Below the pieces are notes generated by a model. That model was given only the letters and a program-made list of their open reading frames with translations, made no database searches and was not told the DNA's origin. A stretch of 50,423 nucleotides of DNA from Prevotella sp. UBA5387 (GTDB lineage Bacteria > Bacteroidota > Bacteroidia > Bacteroidales > Bacteroidaceae): positions 3,182-53,604 of the forward strand of contig DHOP01000083.1 in the NCBI GenBank assembly GCA_002407775.1, read 5' to 3'. Numbering within the stretch: position 1 is the stretch's first letter; each line of letters begins with the position of its first letter. The position numbers and the translations under genes are program-made. Below are positions 35,283-42,639 of this stretch, piece by piece.

Positions 35283-36626
35283 ATGAGCCAAGATACCATA
35301 GAGGAAAAAGCAACGCTAGAAACATCTGCACCTTCACACCTTCCTTTGAAGGGCGACAAGAAGAATGATTTTGGCGGAGATGAGATGCATCGTGGACATT
35401 CAGCTTTTTCTTTTTTTGTCGCTCGCCGTTATCTCTTTTCCAAGAAGAAAACGCATGCCATTAACGTCATCTCTCTCATATCAGTAATTGGGGTGGCGGT
35501 GGCTACGATGGCATTGGTCATTGTACTTTCCGTTTTCAATGGATTTCAGGACTTGGTAGCCAGTTTCTTTACCAACTTCGATCCTCAGCTAAAAGTCATG
35601 CCCATCAAGGGGAAGACAGTACCATCTGATGACCCTGTGCTTACGAAGATAAGCCAATTGCCTGAGGTCGGCGTGGCTACAGGAACATTACAGGACATTG
35701 CACTTGCAGTATATAATGGTAAACAAGCCGTGGTTACCGTGAAGGGCGTGGACGATAATTTCGCAGAATTGACCCATATTACTGAGATACTTTATGGTGA
35801 AGGCCAATTCTCCTTGCATGCCGCCAATCTGCAGTATGGAACACCAGGTATCAGACTAGCCGAAAGCCTTGGCACTGGGACACAGTGGCGTGATTATCTT
35901 AAGGTGTTTGCACCGCAACGTGAAGGACAGCTGGACATGACTTCCCCGGAGAGTGGTTTTGTGGTAGATTCTTTGCTATCGTCTGGCGTCGTCTTCGCTG
36001 TTAATCAAAGTAAATACGATAAGGACTATCTTATAACGAGTCTCGGCTTTGCTCAAAATCTATTCTCAAAACAAGGTTTTATCTCTGCTTTGGAGTTGCG
36101 ACTTAAACCGGGCGCAGATATAGATGCGGTGAAAGATGAGATTCATAATATCGCTGGGGACAAATACAAGGTTCTTGACCGCTTTGAACAGCAGGCCGAT
36201 ACATTCAAAATCATGAACATTGAGAAGTTCATGGCCTACATCTTTCTGACATTCATTCTCATCGTAGCTTGCTTCAATATTGTGGGTTCTTTGTCAATGC
36301 TTATTATTGACAAAAAGAGAGACGTGATTACTCTCCGCAATTTAGGGGCCACTGATCGTCAAGTCACGAGCATATTCCTTTTTGAAGGTCGAATGATCAG
36401 TCTACTAGGAGCAGTGCTTGGAATAGCTCTCGGCTTGTTGCTCTGCTTCTTGCAGCAGCAATTTGGATTTGTTCGTATGGGTAATGCGGATGGAAACTTT
36501 ATCATCAACGCCTATCCTGTCAGCGTACATTACATTGATGTGCTTCTCATCTTTATTACAGTGATTGTAGTTGGCTGGCTTGCCGTATGGTATCCGGTAA
36601 AGATTTTCGCTAAAAACATCACTTAG
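35283..36626 (+). CDS. LolC/LolE-type lipoprotein-releasing ABC permease
   Basis: The 447-residue protein has the MacB/FtsX-type layout: an opening FFVARRYLFSKKK segment, TM1 (about 63-90), a large periplasmic domain (90-315), and three C-terminal TM helices around ILIVACFNIVGSLSMLIIDKKRDVITLRNLG, ISLLGAVLGIALGLLLC and IDVLLIFITVIVVGWLA. LolCDE extracts lipoproteins from the inner membrane. No LolD ATPase lies nearby. The first 34 residues are polar and unusual; an internal ATG at 35385 with a GGAGA site would give the normal family start. Confidence 0.9.
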   Translation: MSQDTIEEKATLETSAPSHLPLKGDKKNDFGGDEMHRGHSAFSFFVARRYLFSKKKTHAINVISLISVIGVAVATMALVIVLSVFNGFQDLVASFFTNFDPQLKVMPIKGKTVPSDDPVLTKISQLPEVGVATGTLQDIALAVYNGKQAVVTVKGVDDNFAELTHITEILYGEGQFSLHAANLQYGTPGIRLAESLGTGTQWRDYLKVFAPQREGQLDMTSPESGFVVDSLLSSGVVFAVNQSKYDKDYLITSLGFAQNLFSKQGFISALELRLKPGADIDAVKDEIHNIAGDKYKVLDRFEQQADTFKIMNIEKFMAYIFLTFILIVACFNIVGSLSMLIIDKKRDVITLRNLGATDRQVTSIFLFEGRMISLLGAVLGIALGLLLCFLQQQFGFVRMGNADGNFIINAYPVSVHYIDVLLIFITVIVVGWLAVWYPVKIFAKNIT

Positions 36627-36668
36627 ATATTTCGCTATAACATCCCAAAGTATTTTATTGGTTATCCT

Positions 36669-36712
36669 CATTCAACCTTTCTGAAGATAAAGTTGGATGG
36701 GGGCATTTTTTC
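36669..36712 (+). terminator. Intrinsic terminator after the LolC/E gene
   Basis: cattcaa (36669-36675) and cttt (36677-36680) pair with aaag (36689-36692) and ttggatg (36693-36699), with one bulge and one G-U pair. A T-run follows at 36706-36712, about 40 bases after the gene. Confidence 0.6.
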
Positions 36713-36782
36713 TAGTAACTTTGCTTAATCCCTATCCTCTTCTCTCAATAATTTATTGCTTAATATATATCATTTTTTTTGA

Positions 36783-36945
36783 CACGCGATAAGTGCCCTT
36801 TGGCACTGCGAAAGGGCTGTAAACGCGACGCGTTTAGGCCTTAATCGCAGTGCCAAAGGATACCTATCGCGATGCCATTCGGCATCAATCGCAATGGCAA
36901 GTCATACTAACCTAGAAATTGTTGGCGATTGATGCATCAATCGCA
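36783..36945. repeat. Palindromic intergenic repeat cluster, copy B
   Basis: Several palindromes are packed together: ctttggcactgcg (36799-36811) pairs with cgcagtgccaaag near 36846-36858, gatgccattcggcatc is a hairpin, and gcgattgatgcatcaatcgc (36925-36944) is a perfect 20-base palindrome. The reverse complement of the gatgccattcggcatc area contains gcgattgatgccgaatggca, identical to 11721-11740. No ORF covers the 36713-37153 gap. Confidence 0.7.
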
Positions 36946-37103
36946 GTATTTTTCTTCGTTTTAGTGAGACCTTTTTCGTGTTTTTTGGGGGGCAAATGAG
37001 TTAACCCGTGAATATTGTTTACAGATTAAGGAATAGCAAAATGAGACGGCAAGGTTCCGCTTAATTGAAAGAAAATATTAGACTGGGTGAGAGGAAGAAA
37101 AGG

Positions 37104-37135
37104 TTGAGGATGGTAAAATGCTGTCCAGCCTCAGA
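37104..37135 (-). terminator. Weak hairpin after the O-methyltransferase gene
   Basis: tgagg and cctca with inner tgg/cca form a short imperfect stem just downstream of the minus-strand O-methyltransferase stop. It may be the terminator of the aroQ-methyltransferase unit, but the stem is modest. Confidence 0.35.
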
Positions 37136-37153
37136 AAACAAGTCTATGCATTG

Positions 37154-37807
37154 TTATCTAACATAAATCATGGTCAGACCATCCCTCATGGGGAGTAGAA
37201 GTTGTTCCACACGATGATCAGTGCGCAGGTAGTCGTTGAAGTCCCTGATGCCCTCAGTCTGAGCATCGTTACTGTAGTTTGGATCAATGACATGGCCATC
37301 CCAAAGAGTATTATCTACCAACATGATACTACCGGGATTCATTAGTGGCAGCAGGGTATCGTAAGTTTCCACGTAGCGGCGCTTGTCACCATCAACGAAT
37401 GCCATGTCAAACCGCACGCCAAGCTTAGGTGCCTCAACCAATGCATCTCCAATACGGAAGTCGATATATTGCGCTACTGGGGAGTTCTCTATCCAGGGAC
37501 GAGTGAAGTCCTCCATCTCATCGTTGATCTCGAAGGTGAAGACGCAAGAAGAAGGAGAGGCTGCTATTTCTTTTTCCTTCAGTCCTTCTGCCATGCAGAT
37601 GGCAGAATAACCGGAGAAAGTGCCCACCTCAAGGATGTATCGTGGGCGTTTCATAAGCACCATCATCTTGAGCAATCGGCCCTGAAGGTGTCCACTTGCC
37701 ATGCGCCCATGAATGGTGTGGATATTTGTCGCGCGCCAGAGCCGATACAAGTAATCGCCCTCTGGCTGGCTATGGTCGCGAATGTATTGGTCTAAATCTG
37801 CGCCCAT
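37154..37807 (-). CDS. Class I SAM-dependent O-methyltransferase (family 3)
   Basis: The 217-residue enzyme resembles catechol/caffeoyl-CoA-type O-methyltransferases. The SAM-binding motif is LEVGTFSGYSA (59-69), followed by MAFVDGDK and LVDNTLWDGHV with the metal-binding acidic residues. The physiological substrate in Bacteroidota is unknown. A GTG at 37825 would overlap aroQ by 11 bases; the ATG at 37807, 7 bases after the aroQ stop, fits family length better. Probably co-transcribed with aroQ. Confidence 0.9.
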   Translation of the reverse strand: MGADLDQYIRDHSQPEGDYLYRLWRATNIHTIHGRMASGHLQGRLLKMMVLMKRPRYILEVGTFSGYSAICMAEGLKEKEIAASPSSCVFTFEINDEMEDFTRPWIENSPVAQYIDFRIGDALVEAPKLGVRFDMAFVDGDKRRYVETYDTLLPLMNPGSIMLVDNTLWDGHVIDPNYSNDAQTEGIRDFNDYLRTDHRVEQLLLPMRDGLTMIYVR

Positions 37808-37814
37808 CGCCCAA

Positions 37815-38243
37815 TCATTCCTCACGTCTCAGCAATGCCTCTACAGCAAGTCGGTAAGAGTCCATGCCAAATCCGCAAATCACGCCTAGACACCCTGCCG
37901 AGATCATGGAACGATGACGAAACTCCTCACGCTGATGAACGTTGGAGATATGAACTTCCACTACAGGAGCCTTAAGTGAACGAATGCAGTCTAAAAGAGC
38001 TATGGAAGTGTGGGTATATGCCCCGGCGTTGATCACGATGCCATCACATGAAAAACCTACTCTTTGCAACTCATCGATGAGTTGACCCTCAATATTACTC
38101 TGGTAATAGCCAATCTCTACCTCAGGAATAGCACGGCGCAACTCCACAAGATAATTTTCCATCGTCTGGTGACCGTAGATGGTTGGCTCCCGGGTGCCCA
38201 AAAGGTTAAGATTGGGGCCGTTGATGATCATGATTTTCTTCAT
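37815..38243 (-). CDS. aroQ: Type II 3-dehydroquinate dehydratase
   Basis: The 142-residue enzyme performs the third step of the shikimate pathway. It shows INGPNLNLLGTREP (7-20) with the catalytic tyrosine Y23, INAGAYTHTS (71-80), and the VEVHISNVHQREEFR block (95-109) with H98 and R109. Length and motifs are canonical. It has its own promoter, which interleaves with that of the divergent xerD. Confidence 0.95.
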   Translation of the reverse strand: MKKIMIINGPNLNLLGTREPTIYGHQTMENYLVELRRAIPEVEIGYYQSNIEGQLIDELQRVGFSCDGIVINAGAYTHTSIALLDCIRSLKAPVVEVHISNVHQREEFRHRSMISAGCLGVICGFGMDSYRLAVEALLRREE

Positions 38244-38249
38244 TTCCGT

Positions 38250-38280
38250 TTTGGCTTATCGTTGATTTCGAGTATCTTTG
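38250..38280 (+). promoter_or_regulatory. Promoter of xerD
   Basis: TTTG (38250-38253), a 19-base spacer and TATCTTTG (38273-38280) give a predicted start near 38287. This promoter overlaps the start region of the opposite aroQ promoter. Confidence 0.7.
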
Positions 38281-38283
38281 TAG

Positions 38284-38314
38284 CAAAGTTAGCGGAAAAC
38301 GAACATATCACAAA
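38284..38314 (-). promoter_or_regulatory. Promoter of aroQ
   Basis: On the minus strand TTTG (38314-38311), a 19-base spacer and TAACTTTG (38291-38284) give a start near 38277. The two -7 boxes of aroQ and xerD are only 3 bases apart and face each other. Confidence 0.7.
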
Positions 38315-38361
38315 GTAAATCAGCAATTAAATCTCGTACGTCCGTCGTCATTCCTGTTATC

Positions 38362-39279
38362 ATGCCTAAATCACAAAATTTGTTGGTCGATATCGTTAAG
38401 CGTTATGAGCGATACCTCAAACTACAACGGAACTATTCGTCAAACACACTTGAGGCCTATCGTCATGACTTGGAGACATTGCTCGACTATCTTGACGAGC
38501 AACAAATGTCACCCTTGGAAGTGAAGCTCGAAGACCTTGAGAGCTTCGCTGCCTCACTCCACGAGCATGGTATAAGTGCGAAGTCACAGGCACGAATACT
38601 GAGTGGTGTACGCTCTTTTTATCGATTTTTGGAGCTTGACGGATATCTTGAGGTTGACCCTACGGAACTCTTGGAGTCACCTCATTTGCCAAAACATTTG
38701 CCAGAATATCTCACTACCGAGGAAGTGGACGAGTTGGAAGTAAGCATTGATCTTACGACCAATGAAGGTCATCGTAACCGCGCCATTATAGAGGTGTTCT
38801 TTTCATGTGGCTTGCGGGTATCTGAATTGACTAACCTGAAGCTTTCCGACCTTTTCCTCGATGAGCGGTTTATTCGTGTCTTTGGCAAAGGAAAGAAGGA
38901 GAGGTTAGTTCCTATTTCTGACAGGGCGATACATGAATTGGAGTTTTGGTTTGATGACAGAAGGCATTGGGATATTAAGCCAGGAGAAGAGGATTTTGTT
39001 TTCTTGAACCGCAGAGGCCATCACTTGACACGCACCATGATACTGATCATGATCAAGAAGCAGGGCGAAGCAGCAGGTATTCACAAGATCATCTCACCTC
39101 ACACCTTGCGCCACTCTTTTGCCACTGCATTACTTCGGGGAGGTGCCGACCTGCGCGTCATACAAGCTTTGCTTGGCCATGCCGACATCGGCACAACCGA
39201 AATCTATACCCACTTGGATAACGAATCATTGCGACAGGAGATACTTATGTATCATCCTCGTAATATGAATTCCCACTAA
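38362..39279 (+). CDS. xerD: Tyrosine recombinase XerD-like
   Basis: The 305-residue protein has the SAM-like N-terminal DNA-binding domain (about 8-95) and the catalytic domain with R152 (GLRVSEL), a lysine in the GKGKKER turn (about 175-181), H247 and R250 (HTLRHSF), H273 (LLGHADI) and nucleophile Y282. It resolves chromosome dimers at dif sites with its partner Xer protein. The housekeeping context (aroQ, O-methyltransferase, M16 protease) and canonical length argue against a mobile-element integrase. XerC versus XerD naming is by resemblance only. Confidence 0.9.
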   Translation: MPKSQNLLVDIVKRYERYLKLQRNYSSNTLEAYRHDLETLLDYLDEQQMSPLEVKLEDLESFAASLHEHGISAKSQARILSGVRSFYRFLELDGYLEVDPTELLESPHLPKHLPEYLTTEEVDELEVSIDLTTNEGHRNRAIIEVFFSCGLRVSELTNLKLSDLFLDERFIRVFGKGKKERLVPISDRAIHELEFWFDDRRHWDIKPGEEDFVFLNRRGHHLTRTMILIMIKKQGEAAGIHKIISPHTLRHSFATALLRGGADLRVIQALLGHADIGTTEIYTHLDNESLRQEILMYHPRNMNSH

Positions 39280-39334
39280 GACGGCGTCAGGTATTCGTTT
39301 TATTTAACATTTTGACTTCATTTATTATATCATA

Positions 39335-39368
39335 TTTGCCACTATTTAGTCAAAGTTTCTTATCTTTG
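39335..39368 (+). promoter_or_regulatory. Promoter of the M16 protease gene
   Basis: TTTG (39335-39338), a 22-base spacer and TATCTTTG (39361-39368) lie about 43 bases before the chosen ATG at 39411. This also argues against the longer frame that starts at 39312. Confidence 0.65.
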
Positions 39369-39410
39369 CCAGGATTAATAATAACACATAATACCATCTA
39401 CCAGTTAATT

Positions 39411-42233
39411 ATGAAATTAAAAAACTTTATTTTGGTCTTTATGCTAGTGCTCTCTGCTTCCGTGCAGGCACAGATGCCAGACATGACCATCCCCGTAGAC
39501 ACCGCCGTGCGAATGGGCAAACTCGACAACGGTTTGACTTATTTCATCCGTTACAACAACTGGCCGGAAAACCGAGCCAACTTTTACATTGCTCAGAAAG
39601 TAGGCTCCATCCAGGAAGAAGAGAGCCAGCGTGGACTTGCACACTTCTTGGAGCACATGGCTTTCAACGGTTCTGACAACTTCAAGGGCAACTCTCTCAT
39701 CGAATGGTGTCGTGCGAACGGCATCGAGTTTGGTGGTGATTTGAATGCCTATACAAGCATTGACCAGACAGTGTACAACATCAATAACGTACCCACTAAG
39801 AACCAAGGCACGCTTGATAGCTGTATGCTCATTCTGCGTGATTGGTCCACTGGGCTCACCCTCGACCCAAAGGAGATTGAGAAGGAGCGTGGTGTGATCC
39901 ATGAGGAATGGCGCATGCGTACATCGGCTAGCATGCGAATGTTGGAGCGTAACTTGCCCAAACTTTATCCAGGTTCTAAGTATGGCCTGCGTTTCCCTAT
40001 TGGCCTGATGTCTGTGGTAGATAACTTCAAACCTAAGGAATTGGTGGATTATTATCACAAGTGGTATCATCCTTTGAATCAAGGTATCATTGTGGTTGGC
40101 GATGTAAATTTGGACCACACAGAGGCAATGATAAAGAAGCTTTTTGGTGGCATAAAGACGCCAGCAAATCCTACTCCTATCGTGGATGAATCCGTTCCTG
40201 ATAATGCTCAGCCAATCATTATCATTGACAAGGATAAGGAGTATCAGCAGAGCGTCGTGGAATTGATGTTCAAGCATGATGTCTTTCCCGACAGCATGAA
40301 GCAAACCTTGCCTTACCTCGTCCAGAACTATGCCAAGGGTGCTATCATGAGTATGCTTAATGACCGCTTAAAGGAGGCAAGTCAGAAAGCAGACTGCCCA
40401 TTTGTAGAAGCAAATGCTTCTGATGGCACATACATTTTCTCCAAGACGAAGGATGCTTTTGATCTTGCGGTTTCACCCAAAGACATGAGCAAGATAGCCG
40501 ATGCTTTGAAGGCAGCGTTCATTGTGGTGCGTCAGGCTTTGGGCCATGGTTTCACTGCAACAGAGTATCAGCGTTACAAGGATAGCTATGCCAGTTCTCT
40601 TGATAAGGCTTATTCCAATAAGGACAAGCGTTACACACAGCAGTTTTATGGTCAGATTATGGGGTATTTCCTCAATAATGAGCCGATGCCCGATATCGAA
40701 TATACCTACAAGATGATGAAGCAGATATCTCCGGTCATCCCCTTGGAGGCCATCAATCAGATATTACCCGCACTTGTAAGCAAGAACGACAGCAATCTAG
40801 TAATTCTCAACTTCAACAATGAGAAGGAAGGTAATGTTTATCCAACTGAAGCACAGTTGCTTGGTGCAGTACAAGAGGCTCGTGCTGCTAAGGTCGAAGC
40901 CTATGTGGATAATGTGAAGAATGAACCTCTAATGTCTACCCTCCCTACTCCAGGTAAGATTACAAAGGAGAAAAAGAGCAAGAAGTTCGACTATGATATC
41001 CTGACGCTGAGCAATGGTGTAACTGTTTTGCTTAAGAAGACCGACTACAAGAAAGATCAGGTGATCTTGTCAGGTCAAGGTGGCCAAGGCTCAAGTATGT
41101 ACGGTAAGGCTGACTTTGCTAATCTTAATGTATTCAACAATGTGATTGAAGCTAGTGGTTTGTCACAGTTCTCAAACACAGAACTCAGGAAGGCACTTGC
41201 AGGAAAGATAGCAGGATCTAGCCTTTTAATGGATAGCAGAAGAATGAATATCAGCGGAAATTCTACACCTAAAGACGTAGAGACAATGCTGCAGCTGACC
41301 TATCTTAACTTCACAGATATCAAGAAGGATATGGATAGCTATAATAATGTTATCCAGCAATATAATGTCAATCTGAAGAATCGTGAACTGGACCCCGATA
41401 TCGCCTTCTCTGACTCTGTTGGTGCAACCATTTATGATCACAACTGGCGCAGTGCCCCATTGTTACTGGATAATGTTAAGGACATCAATTATGACCGAAT
41501 CCTGGAGATTGCCAAAGAACGTACAGCCAATGCTAATGGATGGGTGTTCGAGATTGTAGGTAATTTTGATACCGACTCAATTCGTCCACTTATCTGCCAG
41601 TATCTTGGAGCATTGCCATCTAATAAAGGCAAGAATGTGCCTTCCAAGAGAGACATGAAGCCTACACAGAAGAGCGTTAACAACACCTTCTATCGTAAGA
41701 TGGAGACTCCAAAGGCTAATGCCATCATCTCATGGTTCAATCATAAGATGCCGTATTCTGTTGATAATGCTATCAAGGCTGACGTGACGGGACAGATACT
41801 TTCCATGATTTATTTGAAAAAGATACGTGAGGAGGCCAGTGCCGCCTACACGGTAGGAGCACAGGGAGTCTTTAGTAAATCTGATGATGGATTACAAATA
41901 GGTCAGATTGTAGCTTACTGCCCTATTAAGCCTGAGAAGAAGGACATTGGCCTGAAGATTATCGATGATGAGATTGCAAAACTCTCTACTACATGCGAGA
42001 GTGAAATGCTTGACAAGATACAGAAGCTTCTTCTCAAGCAGTTTGATGATAGAACCAAGACCAATGGATACTGGAGTTCGTTGGTGATGAACAATTATGT
42101 AATGGGTCTTGACAACCATACGGCCTATAAGGATGTAGCGTCAAAGCTCACACCAATGGATATTTCTAAGTTTGTCAAGGATTATTTGAGTAGTTCCAAT
42201 AAGGTGAGCATCATCATGTTGCCAAAAGAATAA
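39411..42233 (+). CDS. Secreted M16 family zinc metalloprotease
   Basis: The 940-residue protein has a signal peptide (MKLKNFILVF...SVQAQ) and two M16 modules (N-terminal half catalytic, C-terminal half inactive-type), resembling PqqL/pitrilysin-like peptidases of Bacteroidota. The inverted zinc motif is HFLEH (78-82), and E159 lies 77 residues after H82, the spacing of the third ligand. It should cut peptides in the periplasm or at the outer membrane. The upstream start at 39312 is rejected because it would bury the signal peptide and overlap the promoter. Monocistronic with its own terminator. Confidence 0.92.
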   Translation: MKLKNFILVFMLVLSASVQAQMPDMTIPVDTAVRMGKLDNGLTYFIRYNNWPENRANFYIAQKVGSIQEEESQRGLAHFLEHMAFNGSDNFKGNSLIEWCRANGIEFGGDLNAYTSIDQTVYNINNVPTKNQGTLDSCMLILRDWSTGLTLDPKEIEKERGVIHEEWRMRTSASMRMLERNLPKLYPGSKYGLRFPIGLMSVVDNFKPKELVDYYHKWYHPLNQGIIVVGDVNLDHTEAMIKKLFGGIKTPANPTPIVDESVPDNAQPIIIIDKDKEYQQSVVELMFKHDVFPDSMKQTLPYLVQNYAKGAIMSMLNDRLKEASQKADCPFVEANASDGTYIFSKTKDAFDLAVSPKDMSKIADALKAAFIVVRQALGHGFTATEYQRYKDSYASSLDKAYSNKDKRYTQQFYGQIMGYFLNNEPMPDIEYTYKMMKQISPVIPLEAINQILPALVSKNDSNLVILNFNNEKEGNVYPTEAQLLGAVQEARAAKVEAYVDNVKNEPLMSTLPTPGKITKEKKSKKFDYDILTLSNGVTVLLKKTDYKKDQVILSGQGGQGSSMYGKADFANLNVFNNVIEASGLSQFSNTELRKALAGKIAGSSLLMDSRRMNISGNSTPKDVETMLQLTYLNFTDIKKDMDSYNNVIQQYNVNLKNRELDPDIAFSDSVGATIYDHNWRSAPLLLDNVKDINYDRILEIAKERTANANGWVFEIVGNFDTDSIRPLICQYLGALPSNKGKNVPSKRDMKPTQKSVNNTFYRKMETPKANAIISWFNHKMPYSVDNAIKADVTGQILSMIYLKKIREEASAAYTVGAQGVFSKSDDGLQIGQIVAYCPIKPEKKDIGLKIIDDEIAKLSTTCESEMLDKIQKLLLKQFDDRTKTNGYWSSLVMNNYVMGLDNHTAYKDVASKLTPMDISKFVKDYLSSSNKVSIIMLPKE

Positions 42234-42273
42234 CCCTTATTACTTTCTATTAGAAGTCAATAAAGAATTTATT

Positions 42274-42310
42274 ATCCCCCGTTATCGCAAGGTAACGGGG
42301 GATTCTTTGT
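42274..42310 (+). terminator. Intrinsic terminator of the M16 gene
   Basis: atcccccgtta (42274-42284) pairs with taacgggggat (42293-42303) around tcgcaagg, followed by T-rich sequence, 40 bases after the gene. From here to 42639 I see no gene or repeat. Confidence 0.8.
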
Positions 42311-42547
42311 TATTAATAGTTTATGCAAGATATCGATGATGTCCAGATGAAAGCCAGCGGCAAATTTATGAAAAGAGCACAATCAATAGTTTATTGATGG
42401 TACTTCAATCATGTTAACTAAAGGTGCAAATAATAAGACAACTTGTTAACCTGTATATCATACCTTCACAGATTAATATGTTAACCTTGATAAATCAGAA
42501 AAACACCATTTGACCTCAGTTTAAGTTAAAAACAATCAATAAATCCG

Positions 42548-42555
42548 TAAATTTG
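42548..42555 (+). promoter_or_regulatory. Candidate -7 box of dsbD
   Basis: TAAATTTG at 42548-42555 lies 84 bases before the dsbD ATG. No -33 TTTG with normal spacing is visible. The upstream 42311-42547 stretch is AT-rich and shows nothing else. Confidence 0.45.
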
Positions 42556-42639
42556 TGCCCATATTACTAAAGATGACGTATCTTTAATAAATAACTTTGA
42601 ATTTGCTAACTATCAATAATTGATTAGAAGACAAAGAAC

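Noticed and set aside
36783..36945. CRISPR array
   Set aside because: The repeated units are inverted and irregularly spaced, not equal direct repeats separated by spacers, and no cas gene is present.
38362..39279. Mobile-element integrase
   Set aside because: The protein has housekeeping Xer length and context, with no excisionase, att-like repeats or cargo genes around it.
39312..39410. Upstream extension of the M16 protease
   Set aside because: The added residues precede a normal signal peptide and overlap a good promoter at 39335-39368.
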